64,000 bases of DNA from positions 370,457 through 434,456 of the forward strand of contig NZ_JAAHIH010000007.1 of assembly GCF_010671925.1 (NCBI RefSeq). The letters run 5' to 3'. Below the pieces are notes generated by a model. The model ran no database searches. It was not told where the DNA came from and saw only the letters and a list, made by a program, of their open reading frames with translations. This DNA comes from Moorena sp. SIOASIH (GTDB lineage: Bacteria > Cyanobacteriota > Cyanobacteriia > Cyanobacteriales > Coleofasciculaceae). Shown in pieces: positions 27,035 to 35,894 of the stretch (positions are counted from its first letter, which is position 1; every line of letters begins with the position of its first letter). The position numbers were made by a program, and so were the translations under genes.

Positions 27035-27442
27035 TTAATTCACAATTCTGTCCTCCTTCAAACACAATCGATCCAATAATTCCCTCGGAATAGTTTCAAA
27101 ATCTTCCAACAAAAAATCCATAATCGCCAGATGGCGCAAGTGACCAGCAGTGGGAGGGGAACAGCGACGACTGGTGTTAAACCAGCCATTAACAGTGTGA
27201 GCAGAACAGGAGCAGATTAAAGCTATATCTTCTTGGGTTACGTCCCATTTTTGGTAAAACCGTTGGGGTGTCATGCCCAATTGGTAGTAACTATACAGTC
27301 GGATTAGGATTTGCTCTCGTTCCGTGATCGGATAGGGATAGGAATTTTCCTGCTTCGGTTCCCTCTGTTGTCCAAGCTGCTCAAGACGCTCCATCGCTTC
27401 ACGATAATCGATGGGGTGATGAAAGGATTGTTTTTTTGGCAT
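27035..27442 (-). CDS. Helix-turn-helix protein
   Basis: From the ATG at 27442 (MPKKQSFHHPIDY) this gives about 135 residues; an upstream start at 27496 would read into what looks like a 5' leader. The centre holds a probable helix-turn-helix (DVTQEDIALICSCSAHTVNGWF), then HLRHLAIMDFLLEDFETIP. Related small proteins are common and multicopy in cyanobacteria, of unknown role. A partial, disrupted paralogue lies at 14700-14879. Upstream, GAGCCGCGCTT and AAGCGCGGCTC form a hairpin at 27473-27514. Confidence 0.7.
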   Translation of the reverse strand: MPKKQSFHHPIDYREAMERLEQLGQQREPKQENSYPYPITEREQILIRLYSYYQLGMTPQRFYQKWDVTQEDIALICSCSAHTVNGWFNTSRRCSPPTAGHLRHLAIMDFLLEDFETIPRELLDRLCLKEDRIVN

Positions 27443-28464
27443 GATAGAGTTACCTAAACTGTGGTTTGGGAGAGAGCCGCGCTTGTTCCCAGTCAAGCAA
27501 GAAGCGCGGCTCTTTTCGCCATGATTATATTATAAATAGTGGCTATAGTTTTTGTCAAGTGGAATATCAAAAAAATCTGGATAAATTTTAAAAATTTTAA
27601 TAAATAGTTAAAATTAAATAGTTAAACTGGTAACAGTTTTAACTAATAGCAACATAAGGATAGTTTAAGACATAGTATTTTGGTTTAAAGGGAGCAGGGA
27701 GCAGAAAAAAAATATGTCTTATATCATGTCCGGTTGAATACTTATCACTGTTAGCTGATGACAGCATCGGTACCCTCGTAGTAAAACAGATGCGATCGCT
27801 CAAGCGCGGAAGCTTCGCTTCCGGAGCGTAGCGTGGCCTATGGCCAATCGCTCAAGCGCGGAAGCTGACGCCGTAGGCCACGCTTTGCGTTCGCGTAGCG
27901 TCGGCTTTGCCGAAACGCTTCCGGAGCGTAGCGTGACCAAAGGGCGATCGCACTGCACTAATGCATCGATAGATGCGCCCGCCACTATGTTGAAGGTAGA
28001 GGGACGGGCGAGTAGGCGTAATGCTAGAGAAGCTGTCAGGAAGAGCGGGAGCAGGTCAATTTTGTAAGAACACTTGAACTACAAACCCTTGAACTATAGT
28101 GTTTTCGGGGCTTCAGTAGCAGTTATCAGTATTGTAGTACATTTGTTCTGCGAATTTGATATGTTTCTTGAACAACCAACGTCATGGTTTTCCTGAAGTG
28201 CTACCCAGGCAGTTTTACCATTTTTTTGTAAGGTAAAGGTTGCATAATTAATAATAGGATATTCCATCCATAATTAATAACCATTTACGTTTACCTTAGT
28301 AATGCGAAAAATAAACCCGCTCTCGGTATGCAGGAGCGGGTATTGAGAGGTGGCAATTCTGCTTTCATTTATACGCCCTGGTTCTAGGTACGGATAGACA
28401 AGAACGTTACATTTAACAACACTAACTGCCACCTCATGTTTTTTTCAGTCAATCAGAGTTATCT
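27443..28464. repeat. Intergenic region with dense CGTAGCG/GGCC repeats
   Basis: After an AT-rich stretch (27520-27660), positions 27789-27955 are a mosaic of interspersed words (GCGATCGC, AAGCGCGGAAGCTTCGCTTC, GAGCGTAGCGTGGCC, GGCTTTGCCGAAACGCTTC). TGCATCGATAGATGCGCCCG follows (a near copy at 29598), then a short stretch shared with the end of the gene at 5650. No gene is supported; frames here are repeat-derived. Confidence 0.65.
28309..28343 (-). terminator. Intrinsic terminator (minus strand)
   Basis: The hairpin ACCCGCTC/GAGCGGGT is followed on the minus strand by TTTATTTTT. It lies about 120 bases after the stop of the small gene at 28465-28671, supporting it as transcribed. Confidence 0.65.
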
Positions 28465-28671
28465 CTATTTCTTAGACTTCCTAGACTTCTTTAGTCGCTC
28501 AAGAGCCTGCATACTCTGATTTAAGGTTGTACTGCCATAAGCAAGTATCTGAAGCAATGGCTGTATATTATCAACATTTGTGAGTATTTTATCATTGCTA
28601 ATACAGGCAATAGTCAAAATACACACTGAAACTACTGAAACTACTGACTTGTTAACCATAATCAATCTCAT
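28465..28671 (-). CDS. Small exported or membrane-anchored hypothetical protein
   Basis: 68 residues: MRLIMVNKSVVSVVSVCILT followed by IACISNDK looks like a signal or membrane segment, perhaps a weak lipobox at IAC. The C terminus is basic (ERLKKSRKSKK). A 130-bp sequence upstream, including the first codons, is duplicated before the next small gene (28966-29178). A terminator follows. No family recognised. Confidence 0.45.
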   Translation of the reverse strand: MRLIMVNKSVVSVVSVCILTIACISNDKILTNVDNIQPLLQILAYGSTTLNQSMQALERLKKSRKSKK

Positions 28672-28790
28672 CCAACAATAACGACAGGACAGTGTAGATT
28701 AGGTTAAGGATTGGACGGCAAGTACAATACCTAAACCAATTTCTACTTAATGGTCAGATTGAGACTCGGACATCTCAATCTGACTTTATT
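28654..28790. repeat. Duplicated leader repeat, copy 1
   Basis: About 135 bases nearly identical to 29161-29296. It covers the 5' end of the minus-strand small gene and a perfect 12-bp hairpin GTCAGATTGAGA/TCTCAATCTGAC (28753-28764 with 28773-28784) followed on the plus strand by a T-rich run. Confidence 0.8.
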
Positions 28791-28965
28791 TTAATTATTT
28801 TTATTGGTTATCTGTGATTTAGATCAATAGTTGCATGTGATTTAGATCATTGTTTTTTTTCCGGATTTACGCAATTCTCCCCTAAATCTCCCAATTCAGA
28901 AGAAATCCAGGGTATAAAGCAATTAAGCAATCTCAAAAATGATTAACATTACGTAATTTAAAACA

Positions 28966-29178
28966 TTATCCGCCTATTACTGAGCAGGTGGTGTTCTCAC
29001 AGTTTGAAACCCAAGGTACCATTAGGATGCTTCTGATTGGGTTAGTTGTCTTACCAAGGTGCATACCTGTAGAACCTCGCTGCGCTCCCGTGCCTTCTAC
29101 AATGACTCCACTCTTGATACGATTCTTTTTCTCGGTCTGATTCAGCTTCTTGATTTGTGTAACCATCATCAATCTCAT
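28966..29178 (-). CDS. Small hypothetical protein sharing its leader with 28465-28671
   Basis: 70 residues beginning MRLMMV, the same start context as the neighbouring small gene because both follow a copy of the duplicated leader. The remainder (KLNQTEKKNRIKSGVIVEGT) is unrelated and low in recognisable features. Real translation is uncertain. Confidence 0.3.
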   Translation of the reverse strand: MRLMMVTQIKKLNQTEKKNRIKSGVIVEGTGAQRGSTGMHLGKTTNPIRSILMVPWVSNCENTTCSVIGG

Positions 29179-29296
29179 CCAAAAAACGACTGGATAGTGT
29201 AGATTAGGTTAAGGATTGGACGGCAAATACAATACCTAAACCAATTTCTACTTAATGGTCAGATTGAGACTCGGACATCTCAATCTGACTTATTTT
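29161..29296. repeat. Duplicated leader repeat, copy 2
   Basis: Near-identical to 28654-28790, including the GTCAGATTGAGA/TCTCAATCTGAC hairpin. Confidence 0.8.
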
Positions 29297-29365
29297 AGTA
29301 ACTTCTCAATTACTTAGACAGTCCTTGTTTGGGTACTTCATGGTAGTTACTCTAGCATTACGCCC

Positions 29366-29500
29366 AAAGGTCAATCGCGTAGCGTCCCCTGCGGAGAATC
29401 GTGTTTGTAACCCGCTTACTGCACAACCATCTACCATATACAGAATTACCCAACTAGTACAGTCCTACTGGTTACCACTTAACCCGATGGCTGCGATCGC
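29366..29500. repeat. 135-bp dispersed direct repeat, copy 1
   Basis: It runs from AAAGGTCAATCGCGTAGCG to ATGGCTGCGATCGC and is almost identical to 31189-31323. A shorter relative lies at 31070-31128. It ends in the GCGATCGC octamer. Confidence 0.75.
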
Positions 29501-30298
29501 ACAGCGTGACCATTCGCGCAGCGTGACCAAAGGTCAATCGCGTAGCGTTACCATTCGCGTAGCGTGGCCTTTTGGCCAAGGTCAATCGCACTGCATCAAT
29601 GCATCAATAGATACGCCCGCCACTATGTTGAAGGTAGAGGAACGGGCGAGTTTTGAAACCGGATTGTTGACGGTTGCGATCGCGTAGCGTGACCAAAGGT
29701 TAATCGCTCAAGCGCGGAAGCTGAGGCCTTTGGCCACGCTTTGCGAACGCTTCATCGCGCAGCGTGACCAAAGGCGATCGCACTTTTCCTGGACTTACCT
29801 ACTCCTATACCAAGGTAGGGCAACCGTTTACCCCCGCTGTCCCCTGTTTGAACACTTCTCAAGGTATATAGCAATCCTAAATGATTTGTGACAAGTGAGC
29901 GGCTTGAAACCCAGGTATAACAAGGATCACGTTTCTAAAAATTACCACAACCTATTAGGATTGCTATCTCCATACTCCCTGATACAGCGTTTCTAGCTCC
30001 CGTGAGGTACAGATTCAGGAATGAAACCCCTATCTTCTAAGACTCAGGTGTACCTCACCAGCTATGGTAACTCTGTAGCTGCCAGAATATTAGCTACTCA
30101 TTCAAGAGTGTATTTTGACCGTGCTATTGATGTCATTAATATTGATGTCATTAATAAAGAATAAGTATATTTTACTTGGGAACATTCCTCCAACTTCACA
30201 TCCCAAGAACCGATACCACTGCCAGTATTACCGAGTATGGACTTTTTGCTTAAAAAGAGACGATTAACCTATTGACGATTAACCTATTCAAGTATAGC
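29501..30298. other. Repeat-rich intergenic region
   Basis: CGTAGCG/TGACCAAAGG repeats cover 29501-29780. A 100-bp inverted-repeat element is at 29868-29967. A GTGAGGTACA...TGTACCTCAC pair spans 30002-30060. A reading frame from 29325 is made of repeats and is not accepted as a gene. Confidence 0.55.
29868..29967. mobile_element. ATAGCAATCCTAA inverted-repeat element
   Basis: 100 bp with the perfect 13-bp terminal inverted repeat ATAGCAATCCTAA / TTAGGATTGCTAT and no coding capacity. No target duplication is evident. Confidence 0.55.
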
Positions 30299-30886
30299 TT
30301 AGTAAAGTTTTATTAAAAATAAACGTATTTTTGATTGTAAATCCTTAACTAAAGGTTTTATATTATCTGTTATTGGTTTGGTAACTGCCAGGTTTGCTGT
30401 TTCTTGTTTTCCACTCACGACAGCTACTGCTTCGGTATTAAGTTCATGAATTAAATCGTCGATCTGCTTGACTAAACTCATTATTTCTGTAAAATCATTT
30501 GCTGATTTTTTCCCCCATAATCTATGAACCAAAGCTAAATTAACATACTCTCGTTTGCGCAATTGTATAATGGCGTTATTATAGGGTTCTACGACTTTCT
30601 TAAGTGATGATTTTCTAGTCCATCCTTTGCTATAGAATTTCACCACTAATTCTGTAAAAAATATGTAATCAGAAAGGTCAGTTGCCAGCTGATTATAATT
30701 TGAAATTTGTTGGTCAGCTCTATTAGCTGCAAATTTAATATGCTCAACAATTTTGTCAGCTGAAAAAGCAACTAAACCAATCATAGTTGTTACCATTAAA
30801 ACTCCTATTTTTTCAGTAATTATCTTGCCAGAAACTGATAAAATATCGTTAACCTTAACTTTTATTTTGTCGAATGATAATATCAT
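30299..30886 (-). CDS. Hypothetical membrane-anchored protein
   Basis: 195 residues with one hydrophobic segment near 30-45 (IGVLMVTTMIGLVAFSA), preceded by a basic N terminus and followed by a long helical region (FAANRADQQISNYNQLATDL; EIMSLVKQIDDLIHEL). It resembles small helical membrane proteins of unknown function; no family recognised. It stands alone. The ATG at 30886 is the natural start. Confidence 0.55.
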   Translation of the reverse strand: MILSFDKIKVKVNDILSVSGKIITEKIGVLMVTTMIGLVAFSADKIVEHIKFAANRADQQISNYNQLATDLSDYIFFTELVVKFYSKGWTRKSSLKKVVEPYNNAIIQLRKREYVNLALVHRLWGKKSANDFTEIMSLVKQIDDLIHELNTEAVAVVSGKQETANLAVTKPITDNIKPLVKDLQSKIRLFLIKLY

Positions 30887-31664
30887 TATTAATGGCCAAT
30901 TGTATAAGTATTAATTTAAATTAATAATCTCATTATTTGTCACGGGTAGTGTATGTTGAGCATACCATAGTAGTAATGCCCGACAGAAACTATCCATTTT
31001 ATTGCGATCGCATAGCGTCTCCTAGGGATAATCCTGTAGTGTGACCTTAGGAAGTATTCTAGCTTTCACCATTACCCAACTAGTGCAGTCCTACCGGTTA
31101 CCACTCAACCCGATGGTTGCGATCGCACAAGCGCGGAAGCTGAGGCCTTTGGCCACGCTTTGCGAACGCTTCATCGCATAGCCTGACCAAAGGTCAATCG
31201 CGTAGCGTCCCCTGCGGAAAATCGTGTTTGTAACCCGCTTACTACACAACCATCTACCATATACAGAATTACCCAACTAGTGCAGTCCTACTGGTTACCA
31301 CTTAACCCGATGGCTGCGATCGCTTTATCTATCAAAACGGCTTCCAACTGGACCTGTGAAGAATGCGGTAAACCGTGTCCGCCTTTGTATAGCGATGGAT
31401 AAATTTTGGTCGCTAAGGCTGAAAAGCTTGCTATATAAAAGTTCCAGCAACCATCTGAACTGTCCCACTTTTGTCCCCAAACGGGACAGTTAATATTGGG
31501 AAGTCACGATTTTACGTTGATATAGCCTGTTTTCTAGAAGTTTCACAAGTATCGAAAATGGGACAGTTGCCTCTAGCGACCACTTTTTCTCTACTGCTAT
31601 ACAAAGGCGAGAGTGGCAAAAGAGGGCTAAAAACACTACTTTTGCCAACCTTACGATTCACATG
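30887..31664. repeat. Intergenic region with the 135-bp direct repeat
   Basis: It contains a partial (31070-31128) and a full (31189-31323) copy of the repeat first seen at 29366, plus CGTAGCG-type words. The last 300 bases up to katG's stop show a repeated ACTGTCCCACTTTTG / GGGACAGTT motif near 31458 and 31486 and no gene. Confidence 0.6.
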
Positions 31665-33827
31665 TTAGGCCAGATCAAAACGATCAGCATTCATCACCTT
31701 CGTCCAGGCTGCGACAAAGTCTTGCACCAACTTTTCTTGGCTGTCATCTTGCGCATAGACTTCAGCATAGGCACGAAGGATTGAGTTAGAGCCGAAGACA
31801 AGATCGACCCGTGTCGCTGTCCACTTAACCTGATTAGTCTGGCGATCGCAGATTTCATACAGATTCTGACCTACAGGTTTCCACAGGTAGTTCATATCCG
31901 TCAGGTTCACAAAGAAGTCGTTAGTCAAAGCACCTTCACGATCCGTGAATACGCCATGCTTTGTGCCGCCATAATTGGTCCCTAACACACGCATCCCACC
32001 GACTAACACAGTCATCTCGGGAGCCGTCAGTCCCATCAACTGCGTGCGATCAAGCATAAGCTCTTCCGCACTGACGGCATAGTCTTTCTTCAACCAATTG
32101 CGGTAGCCATCATGAATGGGTTCTAGCACGTCAAATGACTCTGCGTCGGTCATCTCATCCGTTGCATCCCCCCGCCCCGGAGAAAAGGGGACAGTAATTT
32201 CGAAGCCAGCGGCTTGAGCAGCTTGCTCGATACCTACGTTACCGGCCAAGACGATGACATCCGCTATGCTTGCCTTTGTCTCTGCTGCAATGCTGTCTAG
32301 AACAGTTAATACTTTTGCCAAACGAGCTGGCTCATTGCCTTCCCAATCCTTCTGCGGAGTCAGACGAATTCGCGCCCCGTTTGCGCCACCGCGCTTGTCC
32401 GATCCGCGAAATGTACGAGCGCTGTCCCAAGCGGTACAAACCATTTCACTAACGCTCAGACCGCTTACTGCAATGCGTTCCTTTACGGCTTGAATATCGT
32501 AATCAGTATTCCCGGCTGGAATAGGATCTTGCCAGATCAGATCCTCTTCTGGAACATCGGGGCCAATATAGCGAGTCTTTGGCCCCATATCTCGGTGGGT
32601 CAGTTTGAACCATGCCCGTCTGAAGACATTACTGAAATATTCAGGATCGTTGTAGAACCGCTCGGAAATCTTTCGATACTTTGGGTCCATCTTCATGGCC
32701 ATATCGGCGTCGGTCATTACAAGGTTGCCGCGAATCGTCGGATCTGCAACATTGACGGGTTTGTCTTCTTCCTTCGGGTCAATCGGTTCCCATTGCCACG
32801 CACCTGCTGGACTCTTCTTTAGTTCCCAGTCATAGTTGAGCAGCATATGAAAATACCCATTATCCCACAGGGTCGGCTGAGGCGTCCAGGCCCCTTCTAT
32901 ACCACTGGTAACGGTGTTGTGACCAATACCGTTACCAGTATTGTTCACCCACCCCAAGCCCTGGTCTTGGATATCTGCCCCTTCGGGTTCCACGCCCAGC
33001 AACCCGGGATCACCGTTACCGTGACATTTGCCCACCGTATGCCCCCCAGCTGTAAGGGCTACGGTTTCTTCGTCGTTCATCGCCATACGGGCAAAGGTAA
33101 CGCGCACGTCATTGGCGGTTTTGATAGGGTCGGGATTGCCATCTACACCCTCGGGATTAACATAAATCAACCCCATTGTTACCGCAGCCAGTGGATTTTC
33201 TAGCTTTCGCTGATCAGAATAGCGGCTGTGGTGGTTATCGCTGGGGGCAAGCCATTCCTTTTCTGGCCCCCAGTAAATATCTTTTTCCGGATGCCAGATA
33301 TCTTCTCGACCAAAGGCGAAACCAAAGGTTTTTAGTCCCATGGATTCGTAGGCGATCGTGCCAGCATAGGTAATCAAATCGGCCCAACTAAGCTGGCTTC
33401 CATACTTCTTCTTTATCGGCCAGAGTAGACGGCGTGCCTTGTCTAGGTTGGCGTTATCTGGCCAGGAGTTGAGTGGCGCAAAACGTTGATTACCTGTCCC
33501 CGCACCGCCACGACCATCCGCAATCCGGTAGGTTCCGGCCGCGTGCCAGGTCATACGGATCATCAGACCACCATAGTGACCCCAATCCGCTGGCCACCAA
33601 TCTTGGCTGTCGGTCATCAGCGCATGTAGGTCTTGTTTTAGTGCAGCCACATCAAGTTTTTTTACCGCCTCCCGATAGTTAAAGTCCACTCCCATCGGAT
33701 CAGTTTTGCGATCATGCTGACTCAAAATATCGAGATTAAGTGCCTTCGGCCACCACTCCATCTCTGACATACTATTTGTTGTTACACTACCGTGTATCAC
33801 CGGACATTTACCACCAGTGGTTGTCAT
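31665..33827 (-). CDS. katG: Catalase-peroxidase KatG
   Basis: 720 residues, the normal two-domain length. The distal haem side carries Arg, Trp and His in MIRMTWHAAGTYR, and the proximal His is in GGHTVGKCHG. The Tyr (LIYVNPEG) and Met (FARMAMNDE) of the Met-Tyr-Trp crosslink are present. It breaks down hydrogen peroxide with catalase and peroxidase activity in the cytoplasm. No fur-type regulator adjoins it and it appears monocistronic. The start is the ATG at 33827, with GGAGAG upstream. Confidence 0.97.
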   Translation of the reverse strand: MTTTGGKCPVIHGSVTTNSMSEMEWWPKALNLDILSQHDRKTDPMGVDFNYREAVKKLDVAALKQDLHALMTDSQDWWPADWGHYGGLMIRMTWHAAGTYRIADGRGGAGTGNQRFAPLNSWPDNANLDKARRLLWPIKKKYGSQLSWADLITYAGTIAYESMGLKTFGFAFGREDIWHPEKDIYWGPEKEWLAPSDNHHSRYSDQRKLENPLAAVTMGLIYVNPEGVDGNPDPIKTANDVRVTFARMAMNDEETVALTAGGHTVGKCHGNGDPGLLGVEPEGADIQDQGLGWVNNTGNGIGHNTVTSGIEGAWTPQPTLWDNGYFHMLLNYDWELKKSPAGAWQWEPIDPKEEDKPVNVADPTIRGNLVMTDADMAMKMDPKYRKISERFYNDPEYFSNVFRRAWFKLTHRDMGPKTRYIGPDVPEEDLIWQDPIPAGNTDYDIQAVKERIAVSGLSVSEMVCTAWDSARTFRGSDKRGGANGARIRLTPQKDWEGNEPARLAKVLTVLDSIAAETKASIADVIVLAGNVGIEQAAQAAGFEITVPFSPGRGDATDEMTDAESFDVLEPIHDGYRNWLKKDYAVSAEELMLDRTQLMGLTAPEMTVLVGGMRVLGTNYGGTKHGVFTDREGALTNDFFVNLTDMNYLWKPVGQNLYEICDRQTNQVKWTATRVDLVFGSNSILRAYAEVYAQDDSQEKLVQDFVAAWTKVMNADRFDLA

Positions 33828-34239
33828 GATTATTGACTCTCCTGAAGTGTTTTCATTGAAAACAGAAGTTGCCGTCTTTTGTTTTCAGTGAGCTTAAACA
33901 TAATATGCATTTTTGTAGAAAACAATTACTTACCAAAAGGTGCGTAACCCAGTTATATGGGAACTCCCCAGGCTTATCAGAGACAATTTTGAAGATGATT
34001 TAACAATGACCGCTTACTTTTAGACCTTCCTTACAATACTACCTACCTTCGCCCTTCGCCAGTAGCATATTCGTAAGATTTCTTAACGATGGACTTGACT
34101 GTCTCCAGCTCTTCGTCGTCCCGTGGTGAAAACACCATTACTAGTCCTACAGGATATAGGCCTTGTGTGACCAAGTAATGATCCTCTCCCCATCGCCAAA
34201 CCTATCCGCAGGAAACATTATTGCCTTCGCCCCTGCTCC
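33828..34239. other. Intergenic region between katG and the integrase gene
   Basis: About 410 bases upstream of katG and downstream of the integrase. The katG ribosome site GGAGAG is visible at 33837-33842 (minus strand). No other site or gene is recognisable. Confidence 0.4.
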
Positions 34240-35181
34240 TCAAAACCCCAATTTCTGAACCGCCCTACGCTTAACCTCCTCACCCCGCCGGTCATACTTA
34301 GCGGTAGTCACAGGGGAAGCATGGCCAGCTAACTTCTGTACCGTCACAATATCAATCCCAGCATCGAGCAGATCAGAGCAAAAGGTTCTGCGAAAATCAT
34401 GGGGACTAAAGGACTCCACCCCAGCTTCTTTAGCCCGCTTCTGCAAAATCAACAATACCGCCTGGGGGGTCATCTTTCTGTTCTGTATCTGCCCGCCTTT
34501 GCGGATTGGACACAATAGCGCTCCTGCTTGGTGACCTCTGACATTCAACCAATCATTCACAAACGCGATCGCACCTTCGGGTAAATAAACCGTCCTATCT
34601 TTACCCCCCTTACCCTGACGCACTTCCAATGCACCACTATCACTATCAAAATCTCGCACTTCCAGCTTCACCACCTCTGCCCGTCGCAATCCTGTACCCC
34701 GTAGGATACCAATTAGGGCTTTATCCCTAGCCCCTTGATTAGTTGTATCGGAAGTACATACCTCAATAAGTGCCGTAATTTCTGTTTGAGTTAATGCCCG
34801 ACCTCTGGGTAAGGGATGATTCTTAATCTTGGGTAAATCCACCGCCGCCTCGAAATCTTCTGGATCCATCAGTTTCAACTTCTTTGCCACAGTTAATACT
34901 CCTCTGAGGGCTGCCATCTTCTTCTTGACCGTGGCGGGGGAATTTATTTCTAGTAGTGCGGCTTGGACGGCGGCGGTGTGCTGATAGGTGAGGGCTGCCC
35001 AGTTAAGGGTGTCTGCATCACATTCGTTATTAGTGAGTAAGGAAGCGATCGCATCTAAGGCTTGCCTCATTGTTCGCTGCGACCCAGGACTCAAACTACT
35101 CAAATAAACCCGTGCCGGATGCCCAGTCAAGGGTAAAGCTTTGGTGAGAGAGAGTGATGTAGTAGTGAGGGTTACACTCAT
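34240..35181 (-). CDS. Tyrosine recombinase/integrase
   Basis: 313 residues: an N-terminal SAM-like core-binding domain (20-115) and a C-terminal catalytic domain with Arg (GTGLRRAEVVKL), Lys (GKGGKDRTV), HDFRRT, AGHA and the nucleophile Tyr (TAKYDRRG) all present. It resembles stand-alone XerC/D-like integrases. The tRNA genes begin 190 bases upstream of its start. Integration into a tRNA gene is typical of this family, but no att repeat could be picked out by eye. Confidence 0.9.
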   Translation of the reverse strand: MSVTLTTTSLSLTKALPLTGHPARVYLSSLSPGSQRTMRQALDAIASLLTNNECDADTLNWAALTYQHTAAVQAALLEINSPATVKKKMAALRGVLTVAKKLKLMDPEDFEAAVDLPKIKNHPLPRGRALTQTEITALIEVCTSDTTNQGARDKALIGILRGTGLRRAEVVKLEVRDFDSDSGALEVRQGKGGKDRTVYLPEGAIAFVNDWLNVRGHQAGALLCPIRKGGQIQNRKMTPQAVLLILQKRAKEAGVESFSPHDFRRTFCSDLLDAGIDIVTVQKLAGHASPVTTAKYDRRGEEVKRRAVQKLGF

Positions 35182-35370
35182 TTTTTTATGAGAAGTGGCC
35201 TTCTAAGAAGTAATTATTTCACATATTGAACCACTTAACCCTCTAAGGCAATCACTATTTTGTATTACACTATTGACACTTTGTAGTATGTTATGTAGTA
35301 TATATATAACAGAGTAATACAGGCCGCAAACCTGCTTGCTCATCTGAACCTTGAAAACTTCAGAGAATGT

Positions 35371-35441
35371 GTCCAGGTCGCCTAATGGTAGGGCATTGGT
35401 CTGCAAAACCGATCGTGTGAGTTCAATTCTCACCCTGGACT
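35371..35441 (+). tRNA. tRNA-Cys (GCA)
   Basis: 71 nt. The acceptor arms GTCCAGG/CCTGGAC pair fully, anticodon loop CTGCAAA, T-arm with loop TTCAATT. The CCA end is not encoded. Confidence 0.88.
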
Positions 35442-35448
35442 TCAAATA

Positions 35449-35489
35449 TTGCAGTTCCAGGGCGGGTTCAATGCCCGTCGGCACTGCAA
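35449..35489 (+). other. tRNA-like minihelix or tRNA remnant
   Basis: Between two tRNAs, TTGCAGT and ACTGCAA form a perfect 7-bp stem enclosing a T-arm-like hairpin (GCGGG-TTCAATG-CCCGT), without D or anticodon arms. It may be the remains of a tRNA gene. Confidence 0.45.
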
Positions 35490-35492
35490 ATT

Positions 35493-35576
35493 GGGTTGGT
35501 ATCCAAGTCCGGTTAAGGAAGCCGTCTGTAAAACGGATGCCTCTGTGCGCCGTAGGTTCAAATCCTACCCAACCCA
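35493..35576 (+). tRNA. tRNA-Tyr (GTA)
   Basis: 84 nt with a long variable arm. Acceptor GGGTTGG/CCAACCC, anticodon loop CTGTAAA, T-arm GTAGG-TTCAAAT-CCTAC. Confidence 0.9.
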
Positions 35577-35580
35577 TTCT

Positions 35581-35665
35581 GGAGAGGTCGCTATTGGCAA
35601 AGCAAGCTGTTTGCTAAACAGTTGTAGATGTAAGTCTACTGGGGGTTCGAGTCCCTCTCTCTCCG
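35581..35665 (+). tRNA. tRNA-Ser (GCT)
   Basis: 85 nt, class II with a long variable arm. Acceptor GGAGAGG/TCTCTCC, anticodon loop TTGCTAA, T-loop TTCGAGT. Confidence 0.9.
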
Positions 35666-35894
35666 CGTTGTGGGAGTTGGAAGTTAGTAAATAGTTAGCG
35701 TTACTTTGCGTCTGTTTTCGGTAGCTTGCGGATATATTCGCCGCCTGAGACATAGACCAACCATTGACGTCTGCGTTCGAGCTTTGTAGCTGACCGTGTT
35801 CATGTTCTTTTAGCCTTACTTTTAACCAGTATTCGCCCTTGCTCATTGAGCAGTTTTGTGGGTATAATATTAGGTAATAACAGGCTAACACGCT

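Noticed and set aside
29325..29687. 120-codon plus-strand frame
   Set aside because: Its translation is made of the interspersed repeats (GQSRSVTIRVAWPFGQGQSH), with no independent coding features.
30002..30060. Fifth member of the GAGGTAC inverted-repeat family
   Set aside because: The inner blocks are present but the outer ATAGC ends are too degraded to define an element.
31471..31668. 65-codon plus-strand frame next to katG
   Set aside because: No ribosome site, and a duplicated non-coding motif lies inside it; a small gene cannot be excluded but is not supported.
32254..33682. Several plus-strand frames opposite katG
   Set aside because: They are antisense shadows of a fully supported catalase-peroxidase gene.
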